Source: Proteles cristata cristata (Eukaryota; Chordata; Mammalia; Carnivora; Hyaenidae). Taken from it: 64,000 bases of DNA. The position numbers and the translations under genes were made by a program. Under the pieces are notes generated by a model. That model saw nothing but the letters and a program-made list of their open reading frames with translations, did not search any database and was not told where the DNA came from. Positions within the stretch are counted from its first letter, which is position 1, and each line of letters opens with the position of its first letter. Shown here piece after piece: positions 56,726 to 64,000 of this stretch. The stretch is taken from contig JAESUZ010003164.1 in NCBI GenBank assembly GCA_017311185.1, forward strand, positions 1-64,000, given 5' to 3'.

Positions 56726-58956
56726 AGTTGATGTCAGATTTTGAATAACTGCATAGGGAAACATTTTTTAAAATATAAGACACTATATTTTTAAGTTGTT
56801 ATGACTTTAAGGATTTATTTCCACTTTTGAATTCACTGTTACAGTTATATATTTATAGAAGTAATAATAGATGAAAAGAGATATTTGCCTACATACATAT
56901 ATATGTATACATTTCCATTCTAGTATTTCAATGAAAGAAATATGGAGCACAGAAATTTAGTTATTTTCTATCAAAAGAGCAATACTAGTAATGGAAATGG
57001 CAAAAATTTATTTTTATTACTCTAGCACACTACATAAATGTCATTTAATCATGAAAAAGTCTCTCCTAGATTCGCATGCTCAATTTCATAATTTCAATAT
57101 TCTCATTGTTCTGGAGAAACTGCTCTTGAATTTCAGTTCCCTTAGAGATTTGTAATTTCTACTGTCTTTTCATTTTAATTATTCTATATATTTAATTTTA
57201 ATAATTTTAATTATTCATTAAATTATTACTTAAGCTCATTTGATTTATTTCCACATACATCATGAGCTTTAAATATTATTGTCAAAAAATAAGCACTAGA
57301 AAAAGCAGACAAGAACATTAGTCAAGCAAGCACCTTAACAAACACTCTAACAATATTCTAAATTACAAAATGAAAAAATGGAGAAACGACGATTTTTCTC
57401 CTGCTTGCTGTTCTTTCCTACTCTGCCTTCCTGGTCTTCTCTACCAAACTGCAGGATCATTTGGCACCGTTCTAGCATAATCTGTTGAGAAAAACAAGAA
57501 CACGGTTTCTATCTCAGGCTTCAGTTTTCCAGGATCTGCTGTTGCCACGTCCTTTCTTGTTTGAGTTAATCACAAGGGTGGGACACAGGCTATTCCCGAC
57601 TTCAACAATTATCCCTTTTGCCTCACACCCATGGGACAAGTGTTTCTAGATAAAGTGATGATCTCCAGCTCCTTGAATGTGCCTCTACGACCAACCTTGG
57701 AAGAAGAAAATGACACGGCACAGAGCACATAGAATCATTTGTTCTTTATAGTGCTTTCAAAAGCTAAATATGCATTGGATTTTCACAAATTGATTTTTTT
57801 TTTAAAGCATATGGTTTAACTTTCATTTTGAAAACTAAGTAGGAAGCAAGGAAAGGGTTTTCCTCAAACCAAAACTATGAATTATTGTTGTTATTGTTAA
57901 TGGCAGTCCAACAAAGTCCAAAACAGTTCAAGCATCGTGGTATTTATGAGACAGTGTTTTTTTCAAGCATTTTTTTTTTATAGCACTACCTACCCCCCAA
58001 AATTTTTTGTCATTGTTCTTATTGTCTATTTAAAGGAACAGATTATTAAATCAATTACCCACAAGTTTGGTGATATTTGAGTGTATTTCTCTTATAGTTT
58101 CTATATGTTTTCTTGAAAATGCCTTTTCTAAGCATCTGAAATTATAAAAGCAGGGTGGATTTAGCCAGCCTCTAAGCTTGAGCAGATTTCCAAAATCAAT
58201 TTGCGATGTGTCTTGCTCTAGGGAATTGAACTCAGATTGTGAAATTGGTCCATCTTTGATTGTCCTTCTCACTTAATACTTTCCCACATTCCCTCCCCTT
58301 AAGAAATTTTTCTGCTTATTGAAGGTATTCCTAACCTCTTCTTTATTTGGTCGATATTTCCAAATATATATTTTAGCAATTTTTTTTTTTAACTTTAGGT
58401 TCCCATGAAAGCTTCCAGTGCTTGAAAACAATGGGCGAATAAAAACACAGTTGTGGGTTATTTTGCATATAGGTTAGACAAAACAAAAATTTTTGCCAAT
58501 AAATTGTTCTCTCGATTTTCGTTTTGTTCCTAGGCTAAAAAACATCTAATGTTTAGGCTTCCTTCATAAACACAGCTCATGTTTGTATCCTTCATGCAAA
58601 CTAACCGTGCTGTGATTAAAATTTTGATTAAATGAATCTTGCAAGTTTTCATCACAAGAAAAAACGTTTTGGGGGGAAAAATTTATATTCACAGTAAAAG
58701 TTGTTTAAAAACAAAAAGTAGAAGGCCATGTATTGGAACTTACATGGATCAAAAGAAAATGATAAGAGAAAATGACTCAGACTGACAAAAATTAATAATG
58801 TCAATGTTAAATAATTTACTTAGAACATGAAAAAATTGAATAATACTACCTTTTAGGGTACAACCAGAAATCTTTGCCTTTTTTCCTTCATTTGACTGCC
58901 CGGTATTCTCTGTACCCCCATGCTGCCATTTCAGTCATGATATTTGGACTATTTTG
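56726..58956. other. Unique sequence, about 2.2 kb
   Basis: No recognised repeats. 57380-57730 keeps several CpGs ('gaaacgacgattt', 'ttggcaccgttc', 'tgccacgtcc', 'ctacgaccaac', 'gacacggcac'). 58400-58660 is unique with octamer-like 'atgcaaac' at 58595 and 'ctctcgattttcg' near 58508. These are candidates for conserved non-coding DNA by texture only. Confidence 0.35.
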
Positions 58957-58989
58957 TTTTTGTTTTAACCATTTCTTTGTGTGTGTGTT

Positions 58990-59194
58990 TTTAAGGTTTA
59001 TTATTATTATTATTTTTTAATTTTGAGAAAGAGAAAGAGAGACAGAGGGGGAGAGAAAGAGACAGAATCGCAATCAGGCTTCACACTGTTAGTTCAGAGC
59101 CCAACATGGGGCTCAAACTCACGAACCGTGAGATGATGACCTGACCCAAAGCAAATAGTCAGATGTTTAACTGACTGAGCCACCCAGGGGCTCC
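58990..59194 (-). mobile_element. CAN-SINE
   Basis: Reverse copy with ATT-repeat tail complement (59001-59015) and head end 'gccacccaggggctcc'. Flanks 'tatttggactattttg' (58941) and 'tattttggctattttg' (59195) suggest target duplications with extra T-rich tail between. Confidence 0.92.
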
Positions 59195-59210
59195 TATTTT
59201 GGCTATTTTG

Positions 59211-59834
59211 GAATAAAGTGAGAAATCTGGAAATATAATCTTTGCCAATGATTGCATCTTTATATTTTAAGCAATCTGTTCTTTACTTGTAAATCTATAA
59301 TCTGTACAATTTAAGAATAAATGAGTAAACCGGATTTAAGAGATAATCTGTCATGCTAAGGAAGTTAATTTGTACTAAAAATATGAAAAAAAATAAAACC
59401 TTCTTTGAGGGGTTCTGCAACTTACATAGGAAATGCAAACTTTATGTATCCCTTGCATTTACCTTTAATTGAACAGTAAATCCATTCACAGGACCTTTTA
59501 AATCAGAAGGTATATATTCCCCCCAAAATTGCTGAGACAACTTCCTACCCATAACTTACACCTTTTAAATAACTGTTAGAAAATTCCACTGAAAAATGGT
59601 ATTCCATGAAGACATTCAACTCTCTTCAAATAATGTTTCTAATCTTTGTATCTCAGGCCTACAACTTCTTATGTTAATGAATCTAGTTTCAAATGTAGTT
59701 GAAAATCACTACCTTTACTTTTTTACACTTATGGCATGGTTTTCAGATCTGGAAATATGCATCTCTTGCAAGGAAGTTACACAGTCTTCTCTGAAATTGC
59801 TCTCCCTCTGAGCTAAGTGTCCCTCGTGTGGCTT
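59211..59834. other. Unassigned AT-rich sequence
   Basis: Nothing recognised. The plus frame 59596-59811 has no recognised motif. Confidence 0.5.
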
Positions 59835-59943
59835 GTCATAGAAATCTCTGGTAAGATCTCATATAGCATTTCCCTCTGTATTCTAATTGCTTTAAAGTTT
59901 CATGTCTTCACAACTATACCCTAAGCTCCTTGAGGAAAGGGTC
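59835..59943 (+). repeat. L2 3'-region remnant
   Basis: 'accctaagctccttgagg' (59918) followed by 'aaagggtct' matches the L2 3' region as remembered. Confidence 0.5.
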
Positions 59944-60349
59944 TATATTAGCCAAGGTTCAACCAGAGGACCAGAAACAATAGATTCTATATGTTAATGG
60001 ATTTGTTGCAAAAAATTTTTTTCGTTGATTTTGGAGTCTGGCTGGGCAAGTCCAAAGTTGGAGAGCAGGCCTTTAGGGAGAGCAGGCTGGACCTCTAGGG
60101 TGGGAGCTGAAGCTTCAGTTATAAGCAGAATTTCTTCAGGAAAACCTCAGAGACACTCCTGAAAATTTCTACCGATGAAATCAGGCCTACCAAGATTATC
60201 TAGGATAACCTACCTCACTTAAAGTAAATTAATTACAGACATGAATCACATTTACAAAATATCTTCTTCTAATCACTAATCCTAGATTAGTGATTAATTA
60301 AGTAACTAGGTACTATAGCCCAGCCACACTGACAAAAAATTGACCATCA
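59944..60349 (+). mobile_element. ERVL-type (MLT2-like) solo LTR
   Basis: Starts near 'tatattagccaaggttcaac' and ends 'ttgaccatca' at 60349. 'ctaggtactatagcccagcc' (60307) matches the complement of 1172-1194 in the LTR at 1147-2161, so both belong to one family. 'ggcctaccaagattatctag' (60184) fits the class. No internal region is attached. Confidence 0.7.
60270..60296. other. Perfect 11-bp stem hairpin
   Basis: 'taatcactaat' (60270-60280), loop CCTAG, 'attagtgatta' (60286-60296), inside the LTR. Confidence 0.9.
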
Positions 60350-60674
60350 GTTTTTCCCCCCAACTCTTATAATAATAATAAAAAAGTAAATATTCTGAAG
60401 AGTAGAAACTTAGAGCACCCTTATACTCCTCACCTAGATTTGAAATGTGTTAAAATTTGACAAAGCTGCTCTATATGTGTGGATGTGTACATTGTCAAAT
60501 TATTTAAAAATATATTGGAAATCTCATTACACTAGGTCTCTAAAGCCTTCAGCATACATCTCCCAAGAATGCCATTCTTCCACATAACCACATTGAATTA
60601 CCCCCTGATAAATAAATTAACAACGATCTTATAAAACTGTCTGGGAATCAGTTCATAACCAAAAGTTTACAATT

Positions 60675-60884
60675 GGGGTGCCTGGGTGGCTCAGTCAGCT
60701 AAGCGTCCGACTTTAGCTCAGGTCATGATCTCATGGTTCGTGAGTTCAAGCCCCGCATCGGGCTCTGTGCTGACAGCTAGCTCAGAGCCTGGAGCCTGCT
60801 TCACATTCTGTGTCTCCCTCTCTCTCTGACCCTCCCTGCTCATGCTGTCTCTCTCTCTCTCAGAAATAAACGTTAAAAAAAAAT
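60675..60884 (+). mobile_element. Felid CAN-SINE
   Basis: Head 'ggggtgcctgggtggctcag', box B 'gagttcaagcccc', tail to about 60884. Approximate target duplications: 'aagtttacaattg' (60662) and 'tggtttacaactg' (near 60884). Confidence 0.95.
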
Positions 60885-60896
60885 TGGTTTACAACT

Positions 60897-62368
60897 GTTC
60901 CATAATAACAAATGAAAGAAGGAAGAAATTAGGAGTGAAGAAATTAAGAAAGCAAGAAACGAAGAGGGATTTTAAGATTTCTTTCCAAGATTTAAGATCA
61001 GCCAAAGGATCCATGTGTCTAAAACAGCCCCCTGTGTTATACTTTCTGAGAATTCAAGTTCAGTGTTGGGTAAGCTCCTTTCCCTATCAATGCCAATTTG
61101 AAAGGGTGTGAATATTTGTACTATGATTATTATCGCTAATGTTATTTGCAACACTGGAATTTATATTTAATTCATGATTATATTCATTACTGATTTTAAA
61201 AACACCAAATGACTTTTGAGTTGCTTAATAGGATTCAAAATTAGTGTTAAACATTCTTTCTGATGAAAGAGGCTAGGTAAATTTGGGGTAAAGAGAAATG
61301 GAAAGATGGAATAGAATAGATCAGAACAAACAGTACATTTCTGTATTCACTGCGCTGTTAAAGCCCCTTTCCTCATTTAACCATACTGCTCACAAATCCT
61401 CATCATTTTTCCTGCCATGAGTTAGGAATCATTTGGTTTAAAATTCCTCCAACTAGATGCATCAGCATTTTGAGGAGGTATTTCTTTCTCTTTGGGATTC
61501 CTTTAAAGATAACAACTTAATGCGTGACAACATTCCACTTTTCTTTTATCCATTTAGCTCCTCAAGATGTTTGCTCATTTCCCTAGGATATAAATCCAGT
61601 TTCAAACAGGATTTGAAGAAGGATTACCTCAAAGAATGCTTTCTGAGACATTTAAAAATGGTAATTGATGACTTGGGTATTTGTTTAGCTAGGTTGGTTC
61701 TTCAGCTGTGGAGAACATTCCATTCCTAGGAGGTGGTTGTACTATATAGCAAGTGTTTAAGAAAATAGGGAAAGAAATAAACATTATGAAAATTAACTTT
61801 GTCTGACTTCAAATCAAGCCAGATAAACTGGATTGTGTTTGGGTCCTTCACAATGTCAAGAGTTCGTAGAGTTTGTTAGAAGCTCATATTGAGGTAAAAA
61901 AGGCCCCACCCTGAGCTCCCATCTAGCCTTTCCATAATAAATTGAAGACCTGAAATATAGCCATCAGTGACATCACTATAGAGGCATGGCCTGTCTAAGG
62001 GCAATAAATGCCATTACAGCTGCACCCCCAAATTACATTGCCTCATAGCCTGCACTGGACTGGATTTATTGAGTCGTTTTGTCAGAACATAAGGAAAGAA
62101 AGCCTAAGAACTAGATGTGTAGGCAAGAAAAACGAAAGACAGACTTCCTTGATGGAACAGACTGATAAAACAGTTGCTTCAACTTAAATATGTTATCCAC
62201 CATTTTAACAACTGGTACTCTACTTAAGGGGCTTAATATAGATCCAAAGTTTCTGAATTCAGATCCTAGACTAATATTAAAGAAATTGCATTGGCTTCGA
62301 TAATGTCTGGCACATATTTCCCCATTCTTTTGCCATTTTATATGCCCCTTGATCTTCAAAGGGAACTC
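60897..62368. other. Unassigned sequence, about 1.5 kb
   Basis: No recognised repeat or gene. Frames near 60842-61111 and 61457-61729 (89-90 codons) have no family resemblance; the first begins inside the SINE. Confidence 0.5.
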
Positions 62369-62382
62369 TACTAAATCTTTTC

Positions 62383-62612
62383 TTTTTTTTTTTTTTTAAT
62401 TTTTTTTTTTAATGTTTTATTTATTTCTAGGAGAGAGAGAGAGAGACAGCGTGAGCAGGGGAGGGTCAGAGAGAGAGTCAGACTGAAACAGGCTCCAGGC
62501 TCTGAGCTGGCAGTCAGCACAGAGCCCGACGCGGGGCCCGAACCCACGAGCCGTGAGATCATGACCTAAGCGAAAGTCGGACGCCTAACCGACTAAGCCA
62601 CCCAGGCGCCCC
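62383..62612 (-). mobile_element. Felid CAN-SINE, 'TCCTAGAAATAAA' subgroup, perfect target duplication
   Basis: Reverse copy with a long T-rich tail (62383-62411) and many intact CpGs ('cagcgtgagc', 'cccgacgcggggc', 'gccgtgag', 'aagtcggacgcc', 'ggcgcccc'). Target duplications 'tactaaatcttttc' at 62369-62382 and 62613-62626 are identical. It is among the youngest-looking insertions in the window. Confidence 0.97.
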
Positions 62613-62678
62613 TACTAAATCTTTTCAATACAAATATGTCCCACATACCGGTTTGAATTCTTAGTTTCAAAGTTGGTA

Positions 62679-62900
62679 ATTTTGGTTTGCAAGCATAATT
62701 TGTCCTGGAAACATTCTTGTAATCCAAAGCACTTGTATGTCAAAGCGAATTTCAAGAACCATTGTCTCAGTGGTGATCATGTGATGCTCTGAGTCACCTG
62801 CTCAAGACATAACTCATTTATCAAATTAAAACTTATTAGAAGTGTTTGCTTATCTCGTGGAACACTCACAGAACAAGTTACTTGCAAGCCAAGGTTTTAC
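62679..62900. mobile_element. Small terminal-inverted-repeat element (Tc1/mariner-like MITE)
   Basis: The left end 'attttggtttgcaagcata' and the complement of the right end 'gtaaaaccttggcttgcaag' share 'ttgg(t/c)ttgcaag' and related flanking bases. TA dinucleotides border both ends (62677-62678 and 62901-62902). About 222 bp, no coding capacity. Phrases such as 'gtaatccaaagcacttgtat' are repetitive in carnivore DNA as I remember it. Class assignment is inferred from the TA flanks. Confidence 0.6.
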
Positions 62901-62902
62901 TA

Positions 62903-63229
62903 TAAAGTCCCTTTAGGATATGAGGTCTCCACAAAATAGCTACATTTCTTATTTTATGAAAATTGTTAGGCATAGCATAATTCACTGATTGGTTGTTTTT
63001 GTACCCTGATTAACAAGAACAAGTTCAAGTACCTGCTGTATGGTAACTCCCCAACTCTTTTGGTCAACAAGTATTTCCCCACTCCTGTTTTTGTTTTCAG
63101 AAGTTTGTGTCGTGTGTAAGCACATTTGTTCTTATTGTTGCTATCTTCTGTGTGTGTTTGTTTTATTTTATTTTGAGAGTTGAATCTTCTAAGCCTGAAA
63201 AATAATGTTTTATTTACCTATACATATTG
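62903..63229. other. Unassigned sequence
   Basis: T-rich on the plus strand; nothing recognised. Confidence 0.5.
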
Positions 63230-63233
63230 GAAC

Positions 63234-63584
63234 TGTAGCAGGATTCGCACACAGAGAGTCGTGACGCAGAGGCTTTTTAATTTCTAGGAAGCAACTTTAT
63301 TCATGCCTGCACCCGAAGTTCTTCAGTTGGGTTGGAACCCTAAGAACTGAGCACCGAACATCACGCGGTGTGGCTTTTTAATATATTTTCTATTTCTTTG
63401 TCTCCCATATATGGCAACACACACCGACATGTAGTCTGCTTAAGTGGTCTCAGTTTACAAGGTTATGAGGAATGCTGTCACATAGGTGCATAGCCAGATG
63501 ACATGAAGTTTTCTTTTTTTCCCCTTTTCTCTCTCTCTCTCTGTCTCTCTATGTGTTTCTCATTAGGGAAGGGAAGTTACCACA
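63234..63584 (-). mobile_element. Solo LTR of a gammaretrovirus-like endogenous retrovirus (ERV1 class)
   Basis: Read on the minus strand it starts TGTGGTAACTTCCC (63584) and ends CCTGCTACA (63234). 'gaac' flanks both ends (63230-63233 and 63585-63588), a 4-bp duplication. Minus-strand order fits U3-R-U5: a CT/GA-rich U3, a TATA-like 'ccatatatgg' (63406), an R region with several CpGs (63300-63370), polyadenylation signal AATAAA (complement at 63298-63303), and a short U5. The 351-bp length is normal. No internal genes are attached. CpG retention suggests a younger age than the other LTRs here. Confidence 0.8.
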
Positions 63585-63588
63585 GAAC

Positions 63589-64000
63589 AATTTGATACAA
63601 GACGTATTTTTAAAACTATCCATTCTGGTAATAATAATTATTTTTATGCTTTACATGGAAGTTGTTTCATTTTATCTAACACTTATTTCTAGTTGGGCCA
63701 CCAGGAAAAGAATATGTTATGATATTTTGAAACCATATCTGGGTGTGTTTCTTTTTCTATTGAGAAAAAAATGTGCAGTCAGTGAATACAGTCACGAAAA
63801 AATAAATAGATAAAAATTTAGTGCCAAGCACCATCGTACAAATTCCTCTGCTTTTGCCATGCATGACTGAGAAGAGATTTCTTTGCCATGAGAAAATAAA
63901 TACATAAAGGTAAAAGGTGAAAAATAAGAACAAACATCCAATAAAAATTTTTAAGAGTGCATAATTTGGATTTACACGTATAGACTAGTTTGAGAGAATT
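63589..64000. other. Unassigned AT-rich sequence
   Basis: No repeat recognised; the 86-codon plus frame at 63553-63813 begins inside the LTR. Confidence 0.5.

Noticed and set aside
1441..62612. Box A and box B polymerase III motifs as functional tRNA genes
   Set aside because: All lie inside SINEs with CT-rich middles and A tails.
1..64000. CRISPR-like array, operon, prophage or other prokaryotic system
   Set aside because: Repeat families, microsatellites, absence of long frames and CpG depletion show mammalian nuclear DNA. The regular spacing of repeats is due to SINEs.

Overview
The window reads as nuclear DNA of a cat-family carnivore (Felidae). About thirty copies of one tRNA-derived SINE are present in both orientations. 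Each has a head close to GGGGCGCCTGGGTGGCTCAG, a CT-rich middle and an AAATAAATAAA-type tail, which is the felid form of the carnivore CAN-SINE (SINEC_Fc type). Felid origin is inferred from that SINE form and from carnivore-type L1 3' ends; the species cannot be told from this stretch.

No protein-coding gene is supported. No open frame exceeds about 125 codons, none has a recognisable domain, and many of the longer ones are readings through SINEs, LTRs or MIRs. I saw no spliced gene structure, processed gene copy, functional tRNA/rRNA gene, CpG island or CRISPR-like array. The window is intergenic or deep-intronic, AT-rich DNA built from layered repeats.

Layout. 290-2960: an ancient mammal-wide repeat, split by an ERVL-type LTR (1147-2161) that was itself hit by two SINEs. 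3156-3869: an LTR-like block. 4296-4740: a MaLR-type solo LTR with a perfect 5-bp duplication. 7580-9660: a second copy of the ancient repeat with two SINEs in it. 12240-14750: A-rich, probably decayed L1 with three SINEs. 14750-25880: mostly unique sequence with a TAGA microsatellite and scattered SINEs. 25885-27170: an L1 with an inverted 5' part, carrying a SINE. 27300-37150: SINE-dense, with MIR, two old LTR-like repeats and a SINE-in-SINE nest. 37165-50580: unique sequence with MIR, SINEs, an ancient-repeat copy, an LTR-like repeat and an L1 3' end (47053-47512). 50582-50979: two opposed SINEs with an inverted copy of their own target site between them. 53036-64000: more SINEs (one short tRNA-Lys-like), a MER20-like DNA element, MIRs, a second ERVL-type LTR, a small terminal-inverted-repeat element and, at 63234-63584, a CpG-retaining solo LTR with 4-bp target duplications.

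The most notable observation is 50582-50979. Two SINE insertions, each with its own target duplication, appear to have recombined and flipped the 29 bp between them. No gene system or unknown molecular machine was found; the interest lies in retrotransposition and rearrangement history plus a few unique stretches that could be conserved regulatory DNA. Calls of old families (L2, MIR, MaLR/ERVL, MER20) rest on remembered consensus patterns and need a RepeatMasker run to confirm.
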